Positions 55,419-64,000 of a stretch of 64,000 nucleotides of DNA are shown here, piece after piece. The stretch covers positions 81,700-145,699 of the forward strand of contig NZ_BBCJ01000009.1 of NCBI RefSeq assembly GCF_001311985.1. Reading direction: 5' to 3'. The position numbers and the translations under genes are program-made. The DNA comes from Geotalea toluenoxydans JCM 15764. GTDB lineage: Bacteria > Desulfobacterota > Desulfuromonadia > Geobacterales > Geobacteraceae. The notes beneath the pieces were generated by a model. That model saw only the letters and a list, made by a program, of their open reading frames with translations, had not been told where the DNA came from and did not search any database. Numbering within the stretch: the first letter of the stretch is position 1; every line of letters starts with the position of its first letter.

Positions 55419-58207
55419 ATGGCATTCATCAGTCTTAAAACGAAGATGTCAGTTGCCGTTTCCCTGCTGGTGATTGCTTTGGTGGGTGCGCTGGCCCTCT
55501 CCCTGTTCTCCTATTTTGAGAATCAGACAAAAAAGTCCATTGCCCAGCACCAGTCCGTTCTCATATCTGGGATTGCCGATGACATTGACGACAAGATCCT
55601 GCGTTCCCTAAATGCACTCATCTCGGTGGCAAAGACCATCTCCCCCGACATCATCAATGATCCGGAAAAGGCGCAGATATTCCTGGACAAACGGCCGGGC
55701 ACCCATTCCATCTTCGATAACGGGCTTTTCCTTTTCTCCGCCGATGGCAAGATCATCGCCGAGAGCCCATATTGCCCGGGACGAAGGGGGCGGGACATCT
55801 CCTTTCGCGACTACTATAAAAAAACAGTGGCCACCCAGAGGCCGCAAATTTCCGATCCATATCTTTCCACCCATAATCCTGGAAAACCGGCCATTATTCT
55901 CACTGTCCCCGTTTTTGACTCCAACGGCCGTTTGCAAGCCATTTTTGCCGGCAGCCTCGATCTGACCAAGCAGAACTTTCTCGGCAAACTTTCACAAATC
56001 CGGTTGGGCAGAACGGGCTATCTTTTTCTCTTTACCACCGACGGCACTTTTGTCATGCATCCTGACCCGGGGAGAATCCTAAGGCCAGGGACTCTGATCG
56101 GGAGCAGCTTTTTCCACATGGCCGCCAACGGTTTCGAAGGGACCAATGAAAGGGAAAATTCCAGGGGCATCCGCGTTCTAACCACCTACAGGCGTTTGCA
56201 TGCCACCAACTGGATCCTCGGCGCAAACTACCCTCTCAAGGAAGCATATGCTCCTGTGGAGCAGGCAAAGTTTTACGTCGCCCTGGCCTCTTTTTTCGGC
56301 ATAGTTCTTTCCATTCTGGTTGTCTGGCTTGGCATGAGGTACCTGACCATGCCGCTGCTGAACATGGCCCGACATATCAGGAGCATGCCAGGTAAAACAT
56401 CCCCGGTGGAGGTAAGTTCGGAGGACGAGATAGGCGAACTGGGGCTGGCGTTCAACGATCTGCTGGACCGTGTGGGAAAAGAGCAGGAAGCGTTGCGCGA
56501 AGCCGTGCTGACTGCAAAAAATGAACGGGCTAAATCGGAGGCGATCGTTGCCGCTCTGGGCGATGGCATGAGCATGGTCGATACAGACTTCAAGGTCCTG
56601 TACCAGAATAAGGTGCACCAGACTTTGGCTGGTGGGGAATTCATCGGCAGTTACTGTTATCAGGCATTCGAAGGATGGATGCTCCCTGCAGCGGTTGCCC
56701 GGTAGCGATGTCCTTCGCCGACGGTTTGGTGCATACGGCGGAACGGGTCGTTGAGCGGGACGGAGAAAAGCTGTACCTGGAAATAACAGCTTCCCCCCTC
56801 TTTGATTATGATGGCCGGATAAATGCCGGTATCGAGGTGGTGCGGAATATTTCCAAGAGGAAGCAGATGGAATCAGCTATTGAACAGATGGCTTTTCACG
56901 ATGCACTTACCGGCCTTCCCAACAGGCGGCTGTTCAATGAGCGGCTGGCCCAGGCAATTGCATATGCCCAGCGCAATGATCAGTTCCTGGCCGTCATGTT
57001 TCTCGACCTTGACCACTTCAAGGACATCAATGACAGCTTGGCCATACCATCGGCGATGAACTGTTGAAGGAGGTAGCTACGCGGCTGAAGCGCTGTGCAG
57101 AAGCTGAAGACACTATCGCCCGCCAGGGGGGTGATGAGTTTCTGCTGTTCCTTTCTGAAATAAAGGACAAAGAAGATGCCGTGCACCTTGCCGCTCTTCT
57201 CTTGCAGGAGATGACCTCTCCTTTTATCCTGTCCGGCTATGAACTCTTTGTCAGCGTCAGCATCGGCATCAGCATTTATCCCAATGATGGAAAGGACGTG
57301 GAGACCCTGGCAAGTAACGCCGATATTGCCATGTACCGGGCAAAACAACAGGGGCGAAACAGCTTTAACCTGTATAACCATTCAATGGGAGAAAAAAACC
57401 GGCAGCGGCTGACAGTGGAGACAAACCTGCGGCGGGCCATCGACAAAAACCAACTGGTGCTCCATTATCAGCCCCAGGTGTCGGTAAATTCGGGAAGAAT
57501 AATCGGCATGGAGGCACTGGTGCGCTGGAACCATCCCGAGCAGGGGTTGCTGCTGCCCACCTCCTTCATCCCCCAGGCGGAAGAAACCGTTGATCCTCGA
57601 TCTCGGAGAATGGGTGCTGGAGACCGCCGCTGCCCAGAACAAAGCCTGGCAGGATGCCGGTTATCCACCGGTGAAGATTTCTGTCAATTATTCACAGAGA
57701 CAGTTGCGCCAGCAAGATTTTGTGGAGAAGCTGCTGAAGTCACTGAAACAGGCAGGACTGGAAGCACGCTGGCTTGAACTGGAAATACGGGAAGCGGTGA
57801 TGGCCGAAGGCAGTATGGATAACATGCAGGCGCTGGCGGCCCTGCGTGATGTGGGGGTGCGGATCGCCATCGACAATTTTGGCACCGGATATTCATGTCT
57901 GAAACAACTGGGGGATTTCCCCCTGGATGCATTGAAGATCGATCTGTCTTTTGTCTCCCGGATCTCGGCGAGTGAGGTGAATAAGGCTATTGCCGGGTCT
58001 GTCGCTGGCCTTGCGAAGGGCTTGCACCTGTCCGTCATTGCCCAGGGGGTGGAAACCAAAGAACAGATGCAGCTGCTTTGTTCTCTCGGCTATGGGGAAA
58101 TGCAGGGCAACTACTTCAGCAACCCATTGCCGGCCGAAGAAGCAGGGTTGCTGCTTTCAGGGGAAAAGGGCTGGAGTGGTCCGCTCTGGCAGCTCAGCCA
58201 GAAGTAG
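55419..58207 (+). CDS. Cache-HAMP-PAS-GGDEF-EAL protein (three frameshifts)
   Basis: Membrane c-di-GMP enzyme. First segment VAVSLLVIALVGALALSLFSY, a large Cache domain (GRRGRDISFRDYYKKTVATQ), second segment FYVALASFFGIVLSILVVWLG, HAMP, PAS, then GGDEF (FHDALTGLPNRRLF; active site RQGGDEFLLFL; no RxxD inhibitory site). The EAL domain starts MEALVRWNHPEQG; DDFG is DNFG (IDNFGTGYS) and AEGVE is AQGVE, so phosphodiesterase activity is doubtful. Shifts near 56672, 57042 and 57585. Confidence 0.88.
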
Positions 58208-58276
58208 CATGGGAGCTTGTATTCATCCCTTTTTCAGGTACACTTCGGAAAATTACAGGCAACTGGAGGATGCACT

Positions 58277-58794
58277 ATGCTTCTGGAGAGAAAAAATGTG
58301 GTGACTTTCAAGGAAAAACCGGTAACGTTGCTGGGCCCCGAACTGAAGGTCGGTGATCCGGCTCCGGACTTTACCGTCGTTGACAATGCACTGGCGCCGA
58401 TCACTCTTGCCAGCTACCAGGGGAAGGTAAAGGTCATAAGTGCGGTACCGTCTCTCGATACACCGGTATGCGATATGGAAACCCGCCGCTTCAACCAGGA
58501 GCAGCTACACTGCCGGACAATGTGGTAGTGCTGACAGTGAGCCTTGATCTGCCCTTTGCTCAGAAACGCTGGTGCGGGGCGGCCAATATCGACCGGGTCA
58601 TCACCCTGTCCGACTACCAGGAGCGCTCCTTTGGCCAGGCTTATGGTGTGCTGGTAAAGGAGCTGAAACTGCTCTGCCGTTCCATCTTCATCATCGACGA
58701 CAAAAACCTCATCCGCTATATCCAGTTTGTTCCCGAGATTACACATGAACCGGATTATGCTGCGGTCATCGGTGCGGTGAAAAACCTGGTCTAG
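58277..58794 (+). CDS. tpx: Thiol peroxidase (one frameshift)
   Basis: Atypical 2-Cys peroxiredoxin that reduces lipid and other peroxides. MLLERKNVVTFKEKPVTLLG, GDPAPDFTVVDN, peroxidatic Cys in LDTPVCDMETRRFN, resolving Cys in QKRWCGAANI. The frame changes near 58505 (…RFNQE to LPDNVVVLTVSLD). Three of the last bases, the stop TAG (58792-58794), lie inside the MITE that begins at 58791. Confidence 0.9.
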
Positions 58795-58958
58795 GAGTCT
58801 GTCTGACTTAGGGGATCGTAGCGAGAGGATAGCAGGTCGAGGACAGATTTACGGAAATTTGAAGACGAATAGTGGACCTATTGGTCGAAAATTTCGGGAA
58901 TATGGACCGTTCTGCTATTCTCGCAGCAGATTCATTCCTAAGTCCGACAGACTCCTAG
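58791..58958 (-). mobile_element. MITE copy 2, 168 bp
   Basis: Starts CTAGGAGTCTGTCTGACTTAG (one mismatch to copy 1) and ends CTAAGTCCGACAGACTCCTAG. The reverse complement of the interior matches copy 1 over long stretches (for example AATAGGTCCACTATTCG), so it lies in opposite orientation. It overlaps the tpx stop codon. No transposase. Confidence 0.88.
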
Positions 58959-58975
58959 CTTCACCCATTGCGGTG

Positions 58976-59010
58976 AAAAAAGCCCCCTCCGTACAGGAAG
59001 GGGCTTTTTT
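58976..59010. terminator. GC-rich hairpin with A- and T-runs
   Basis: AAAAAAGCCCCCTCC-gtaca-GGAAGGGGCTTTTTT, a strong stem working in both directions, between tpx/MITE (+) and the small membrane gene (-). Confidence 0.88.
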
Positions 59011-59071
59011 GGGGCACAATGATCCCGTTGGCCGTAAATTCTCTTAGTAAACCAGCCTTATGGAACGATTA

Positions 59072-59362
59072 TCATGGTTCGGTATCGTCGTCGGCGTAAT
59101 GGTCGATGTAAATTTTCTTGTCCACGCGGTCGAGGCCATGGGCAATAAGACGTAATCCCATCATTATCAGGATCAGTCCGGTAAAGACGCTTGTCGCATG
59201 GCGAAATACAAGCAGCGTGGTGCCGATGCTGATATAGAAAATCCCGAGGCGCTGGCACTTATGCTGCTTTTCCTCGCCCGTCCGCGACACGGCGAAGGCG
59301 TAAAACTGGTAAAACATAATTACAAAGACCATCATTGCCAGGTATTCAATAAATGTAGTCAT
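59072..59362 (-). CDS. Small membrane protein, 96 residues
   Basis: Three likely membrane segments (MMVFVIMFYQFYAFAV, LGIFYISIGTTLLVF, FTGLILIMMGLRLIA) with a basic link RTGEEKQHKCQR and an acidic tail YADDDTEP. RBS GGAGGAACGGCC. No known family. Confidence 0.6.
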   Translation of the reverse strand: MTTFIEYLAMMVFVIMFYQFYAFAVSRTGEEKQHKCQRLGIFYISIGTTLLVFRHATSVFTGLILIMMGLRLIAHGLDRVDKKIYIDHYADDDTEP

Positions 59363-59538
59363 GGCCGTTCCTCCTGCACAAATAATAATATAAGCATGTA
59401 GCAGCTATTGTGCAATGCCTGTCATGGAAAGCACTAAAATACCCATGGCGGGTGCATTTGCTCCTGCCCCTGATTTTGATGCACGACTGTCTAAAAATTG
59501 TTATAGTGCCATGGAACCTTTATCTGAAGGAGAGACGG

Positions 59539-60195
59539 ATGGATGTAACGTTAAACGAAGTAGAGGTGCGGGTTCTCGGTTCACTCATCGAAAAGGAGCT
59601 GACTACTCCGGAATATTACCCATTGAGCCTTAATGCGCTGACCAATGCCTGCAATCAAAAATCCAACCGGGATCCGGTGCTGAACCTGGATGAAGGAGAG
59701 GTGGTCAGGGCTCTGGATAGTCTCAAGTTCAAGCAGTTGGCTTTGTTATCCGGCGAAGGGGGAAGAGTCCCCAAGTATCGCCATGCACTGGTGGAAAAAC
59801 TGCGCCTGGATCCACCGGAACTGGCGGTTTTGGCTGAACTGCTGCTGCGAGGCCCGCAGACAGTGGGAGAACTGCGAACCAGGGGGGAGCGGATGCATCC
59901 TTTTCCCGATCTTCCGGCTATTGAAGAGGTTCTGGAAGAGCTGATGGCCAGGACTCCGGCCTTGGTGATGCGACTGCCCCGCCAACCGGGAAGAAAGGAT
60001 CCCCGCTATGCACAGCTCTTTGCCGGTGAGCCGCAAGCTGCGGCAGAGCAGTCGCCGCCACCGGAAGCGGCACGGCTCAGGGTGGTTGCGGAAAACGAGC
60101 GTATTGGCCACCTTGAAGAGGAGGTCGTCCACCTGCGTGGGGAGGTGGCAGAGCTGCGACGTCTGGTGGAAGAATTCAAATCCCAGTTTGAGTAA
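59539..60195 (+). CDS. YceH-family (DUF480) protein
   Basis: A 218-residue protein with two winged-helix-like halves: LNEVEVRVLGSLIEKELTTPEYYPLSLNAL and ELAVLAELLLRGPQTVGELRTRGERMHPF. The C-terminal part is a coiled coil (HLEEEVVHLRGEVAELRRLV). Family function unclear. RBS GAAGGAGAG. It ends 4 bp before the Nudix start. Confidence 0.92.
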   Translation: MDVTLNEVEVRVLGSLIEKELTTPEYYPLSLNALTNACNQKSNRDPVLNLDEGEVVRALDSLKFKQLALLSGEGGRVPKYRHALVEKLRLDPPELAVLAELLLRGPQTVGELRTRGERMHPFPDLPAIEEVLEELMARTPALVMRLPRQPGRKDPRYAQLFAGEPQAAAEQSPPPEAARLRVVAENERIGHLEEEVVHLRGEVAELRRLVEEFKSQFE

Positions 60196-60199
60196 AAAA

Positions 60200-60811
60200 A
60201 TGGACAGATGCAGGTGTAAAAACAGAGAAATCACCCTCTTTGAAACCATTGAGTGCGTTCTTTCGAACCTTGAGCATGAGGTTTTCCCGGCCGACCGGCG
60301 TGTTCCTGCCGCTGTGGCGTTGATCCTGCGTCATGGCCCGGCCGGCCCCGAAATGCTGTTCATCGAACGGGCAAAGCACAAGGGAGATCCTTGGTCGGGT
60401 GATCTGGGCTTTCCGGGTGGCAAGGTGGAAATGAGTGATGTGGATGCCTGCAGTGCCGCAAAGCGTGAGGCGTTGGAGGAGATCGGCATCGATCTGGCTG
60501 CCGCCCGTTACCTGGGTTGTCTTGCCGAGATCACCGGCGCCACCTTGCCGGTCAGGGTGACTTGCTTTGTCTTTGCCCTCGATGAAGCTCCTGAACTGAC
60601 CTTGAATGGCGAGGTTCAGGATGTTTTCTGGGTCTCCCTTGCCGATCTCAAAGACCTGAATCGTCACACCCTCACTCCGGTCCGCGTAAAGGGAGAGATG
60701 GTTCATTATCCTGCCGTCATCATGCCGTTTTCCGGTAAGCCACCCTTGTGGGGACTTACCTACCGTCTGGTGAAACGTTTTTTCGAACTGCTGCCGGAGG
60801 GTATACTTTAG
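60200..60811 (+). CDS. Nudix hydrolase (CoA pyrophosphatase-like)
   Basis: About 203 residues. Nudix box GGKVEMSDVDACSAAKREALEEIGI with the catalytic REALEEIG; FIERAKHKGDPWSGDLGFPGG before it is the NuCoA-type extension, typical of CoA/NADH pyrophosphatases. The start at 60200 (MDRCRCKN) has no clear RBS, so it may be read by coupling to yceH. Confidence 0.87.
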   Translation: MDRCRCKNREITLFETIECVLSNLEHEVFPADRRVPAAVALILRHGPAGPEMLFIERAKHKGDPWSGDLGFPGGKVEMSDVDACSAAKREALEEIGIDLAAARYLGCLAEITGATLPVRVTCFVFALDEAPELTLNGEVQDVFWVSLADLKDLNRHTLTPVRVKGEMVHYPAVIMPFSGKPPLWGLTYRLVKRFFELLPEGIL

Positions 60812-60904
60812 ACTCGAATATTGACGGTCAGGCCTCCAGTTAAAGTGACGGTCACTGGGGACGATAAGAAGCAGTATATGCCTGAAGCTGGCCGGGGGGG
60901 CTGA

Positions 60905-62054
60905 ATGGAACGCAGCAGGATTCTCCTTGTGGATGATACGCCGGAAAACCTGGAGCTGTTGGCCGAGATACTCGGTGAATCCTATGCCACCATTTCCGCC
61001 GGCAACGGTGAAGCTGCACTCGTAGCGGCAAGTACCCAGCCGCTGCCCGATCTCATCCTTCTCGATATTAACATGCCGGACATGGACGGGTACGAAGTGT
61101 GCCGGAGATTGAAGGAAGACCCGCTGCTGCGGGAAATCCCCGTCATCTTTCTCAGTGGCCTCGATGCCACCCAGGATAAGGTGAAAGCGTTCAAGGCCGG
61201 TGGCGTCGATTACATCACCAAGCCATTCCAGTTCGATGAGATGCAGGCCCGGGTCACTACCCATGTGCGCCTCAGGCAGTTCCAGTCAGAACTGGAGCAG
61301 AAGAGGCGGGAGCTGCAGGATGCCTATGACCGGCTGGACCGTGAATTCAGATGTGTCGGCGAGGTGCAGAAGAGCCTTTTGCCTGACCGGTTACCGGATG
61401 TCCCCGCTTCGATCTTGCCAGTTATTACTGTCCTGCCAGACGCGCCGGCGGTGACTATTTTGACGTCCTGCCCGTCAACGGCAAGCGATGGGGGATTTTT
61501 GTCGCGGACGTGACCGGCCATGGCCCCCCTGCCGCCATCGTTACCGCCATGACCCATGTCATGCTTCATCTGGCTCCGTGCAAGGACCACCCCGACCAGC
61601 TTCTCTCCTTTCTCAACCGGACCCTCTATGGCAGGACCCAGGAAGACCAGTTCGTAACTGCCTTCTACGGCATTCTCGATCCGGACAGCGGTGAATTCAT
61701 CTTTTCCTCTGCCGGGCACCCCCCACCCCTTCTTTGTAAAAAAACCGAAAATAGCAGAGCGGTCTGTTTTGACGCAGGTTTGCCCCTGGGTATCAACCCG
61801 TTGGAAGAATACACCACAACCCGGCAGATTTTGGCAACTGGCGATATTTTTCTCCTTTATACAGACGGGATAACTGAAGCGGCCAGAAACGACGGGAGAT
61901 GTTCGGCCTGGAGCGGCTGATGACTGTGTCGGGGGTGCAGCGGAATCTGAGCGCCGGCCAGTTCTGCGAAAGGTTGTGCCAGAATGTGGACCTGTTCAGG
62001 GGAGGGGCTGAACAGGGGGACGATGTAACGGTACTCGTTCTGAAGGCAAAATAA
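60905..62054 (+). CDS. Response regulator with PP2C (RsbU-like) phosphatase (two to three frameshifts)
   Basis: A receiver domain (ILLVDDTPENLELLAEIL; phospho-Asp in ILLDINMPDMDGYEVCRR; TKPFQF), a coiled coil (SELEQKRRELQDAYDRLDRE), then the SpoIIE/RsbU-type phosphatase: GGDYFDVLPVNG, VADVTGHGPPAAIVTAM, SAGHPPPLL, LYTDGITEA, and the last DDVTVLVLKAK. Shifts near 61425 and 61905. It probably dephosphorylates an anti-anti-sigma factor. Confidence 0.87.
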
Positions 62055-62178
62055 CTGCTATTCCATTCCTCCCGAAGCCTGAGACGATCATGACGGTCGT
62101 CTTTTTTTGTGCAATCTTGACGTCGGTCCGTGAATAATTTATTGTCGTGCAACAAACGACTGGAAAGCGAGACGTCCG

Positions 62179-62930
62179 ATGACCAAATTCGTTGCTGTCT
62201 GTGTTGCATGGATTTTGATTGCCACAGCCGGGGTCTGCCCGGCAGACGAAACATTGCCGGAAACGGCCGGATGTCCACCACTGTCGCTGGCGCCCCTTGC
62301 CCTGCCACCAGGAGTTGAAACAAACCCTTATTCCTACCGCATATCCACCTATGGGGGGCAGCAGCCGATAAAGATTTTCTTTACCTCGGGTGCCTTTCCG
62401 CCAGGACTTGTCATGTCCCCGACAGGTGAAATAACGGGCGTGCCCAAGATTTCGGGGACTTTCGAATTTGACCTGGTTGCTGAAGACAGCTGCCCGACCG
62501 GAGCACAAAGGGTGTCCCGTTCGCTGAAGCTGGTCATCGTCTCAGGAAAGGACCAGCAAGCGCAAGCATCGGTCATCAGGCACCAGCGGCTGAAGCTGAA
62601 GGTGACGGCGATCCCGGCTGCGACCACCCTGGCTGGCGTAAAGCGACCGAGCAGGTGGTGACTTACGAAATAGCGGCACAGCCCCCTGAAACGGCAACAC
62701 TCTATTCTCCAGGAGGGACCTTCTCCGTTGCCGGATCCGTTGTGGAGTCGGTTCCCGCGCCATTGGCCATAGCCATCATCAACGGGAGTGCAAAAGTTTC
62801 CGAGAAGGTGACGGTTTCGGCGAGGGTTCTGGAAAGGGCCCGGCGCGAGAAGTCAAAGATCATCTACAGCCGTCCATTCAGTGGCAGGCAGACCACTGAA
62901 CTGGCGGTGGTGGGTTTTACCCTTGAATGA
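62179..62930 (+). CDS. Secreted protein with putative Ig domain (one frameshift)
   Basis: A signal peptide (AVCVAWILIATAGVCPA) followed by a He_PIG-type Ig domain (SYRISTYGGQQPIKIFFTSG, PGLVMSPTGEITGVPKISGTF). After a shift near 62645 a second beta-rich part reads TYEIAAQPPETATLYSPGG and ends RQTTELAVVGFTLE. Probably periplasmic or surface-bound. Function unknown. Confidence 0.7.
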
Positions 62931-62946
62931 TTAAAGGAGATTTAGC

Positions 62947-63249
62947 GTGAAACCTGGTAAAGAAGAGCTGGCCCTGGCAATAGACGTGGCGGAATGGGGC
63001 TGGTTGCGGGTGCACCTGGAAAGAGACGGGCTGATCCTGATTTCCTCCGACATGGACCTGGCGGAAGCGGGATGGAGGATAGCCATCGACGATACCCCTG
63101 TTATCAGCGGCTGGATCGAATCGGGCAAGGTCGGCAAACCCTCGGTGGCGCAGATTGCCAAGTGGGATGAGGACAAGGGGAAGCAGTTCCAGATGCTGAT
63201 TGTCAGCCCATATATCCTCATTCAGGATAAGGCTCTGAATATACAATGA
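62947..63249 (+). CDS. DUF2288-family protein
   Basis: A 100-residue protein starting GTG at 62947 behind AAAGGAGA. LAIDVAEWGWLRVHLERDGL, DLAEAGWRIAIDD and VAQIAKWDEDKGKQFQMLIVSPYILIQ match DUF2288. Overlaps the frame of the next gene slightly. Function unknown. Confidence 0.8.
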   Translation: MKPGKEELALAIDVAEWGWLRVHLERDGLILISSDMDLAEAGWRIAIDDTPVISGWIESGKVGKPSVAQIAKWDEDKGKQFQMLIVSPYILIQDKALNIQ

Positions 63250-63263
63250 TGGAGGGCAAGACG

Positions 63264-63988
63264 ATGGCTGACGAAACACCCGTATCCTGTTCAAAATGCA
63301 GCGCTGTCTGGCAGAAGTGCGGTGTCACCAACTGCTGGAGCGGCGATCCTGAGACCGCTCCGCCAAAGCCTGGCAACTGCCCGTCAGAAGCATATACAGA
63401 CATCATTCACTCATCTTTCAACGAATATAAGGGGGACAGCGAAGACGCCAGGCTGGCCAGGGTGGCGGCCAGGGTGGAGGGGCTATGCTACCAGAAGGTA
63501 GAGGGAAGTGATGCGGTAAATGCCCGCTGGACCAGGGTCGAGGATACCATCGCCTTCGCCCGGCTCATGGGCTGGAAAAAGATCGGCATTGCACCTGCAT
63601 CGGACTTCTTGACGAAACGGAGCGGCTGGTGGCCATCCTCAAGGCCCAGGGGCTGGAGCCCCAGAGCGTCTGCTGCAAGGCGGGGAGTATCGATAAGAAG
63701 GAGCTGGGTCTTGCTGAATCGGACAAGGTACGTCCGGGTACCTTCGAGCCTGCCTGCAACCCCATTGCCCAAGCGGAAATCTGCAATCGCCTTGGCTGCG
63801 AGATGAACATTGTCGTTGGCCTTTGCATCGGCCACGACATGCTCTTCAGCAAATACTCAAAGGCACCGGTCACGACCCTGGTGGTCAAGGACCGGGTTAC
63901 TGGCCACAATCCGGCTGCAGCTCTCTATGGCCAGAATTTTTACTACAAGAGACTGCAGAAACAGCCGGTATTGCCGGACGAGAAATAG
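63264..63988 (+). CDS. DUF1847-family Cys-rich protein (one frameshift)
   Basis: About 240 residues. SCSKCSAVWQKCGVTNCWSG at the start is a four-Cys metal site; KIGIATCIGLLDETERLVAIL, SVCCKAGSIDKKELGL, FEPACNPIAQAEICNRLG and VVGLCIGHDMLFSKYS continue the family pattern. One base (A) is missing near 63595. The start at 63264 follows GGAGGG. Probably binds a metal or Fe-S cluster; role unknown. Confidence 0.88.
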
Positions 63989-64000
63989 ACAATAGGAGTC

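Noticed and set aside
55004..55429. 141-residue minus-strand frame over the PilZ-like gene
   Set aside because: Antisense of a better candidate that has a gene-like protein and position.

Overview
The window looks like a chromosome segment of a Desulfuromonadales bacterium close to Geobacter/Geotalea. This rests on gene order (argH, an FN3-type lipoprotein, lysA, dapA, dapB, dapL), on diaminopimelate synthesis by the DapL shortcut, on a secreted OmpB-like multicopper oxidase, on large Cache/PAS/GGDEF/EAL and histidine-kinase genes, on many GGCGGCC hairpins and on a probable selenoprotein. It is an inference from gene content; no rRNA or tRNA gene was seen.

Layout. 1-8170: end of arginine synthesis (argH) and the lysine/diaminopimelate block lysA-dapA-dapB-dapL, with a PIN-domain toxin-antitoxin pair inserted between dapB and dapL. 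8200-13440: an A+T-richer accessory island. On the minus strand it carries a compact ubiquitin-like operon (a ubiquitin-like protein, an E2-fold protein without cysteine, and a JAB-E1 fusion). Divergent from it is an XRE repressor / ImmA-IrrE metallopeptidase pair, and three 18-bp operators spaced exactly 30 bp lie between the two. A Fic protein follows. 13580-23020: an RluA-type enzyme, a PLP decarboxylase, TrmO, a second toxin-antitoxin pair with a 31-bp palindromic operator, an orphan Imm27-like immunity gene, a decayed yaiI-yaeQ stretch and two secreted proteins. 23140-30850: multicopper oxidase with dockerin, PolX, PanP-type decarboxylase, acetyltransferase. 31048-46551: a MITE, transporters, SodC, a TetR-regulated cluster, OmpA lipoprotein, long-form GAPDH, acyl-CoA ligase and FKBP. 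46681-47007: a rhodanese with an in-frame UGA and a SECIS-like hairpin. 47232-64000: a hybrid kinase, GMP reductase, DnaJ-like protein, Dus, a SlyD-like isomerase with a metal-binding insert, a GGDEF-EAL protein, Tpx followed by a second MITE copy, Nudix hydrolase, a PP2C response regulator and DUF genes.

Quality warning. About twenty otherwise well-conserved genes are broken by one-base shifts. Wherever checked, adding one base restores the frame, usually in a short homopolymer (for example near 16618, 25497, 29931, 52635, 63595). This looks like deletion-type sequencing error rather than gene death, so those genes are given here as single CDS spans with the shift noted. yaeQ is different because it also carries two in-frame nonsense codons.

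The most interesting content is the ubiquitin-like conjugation operon with its own damage-sensing-type regulator, which resembles CBASS CapH/CapP control joined to a Bil/Bub-like module, and the selenocysteine rhodanese.
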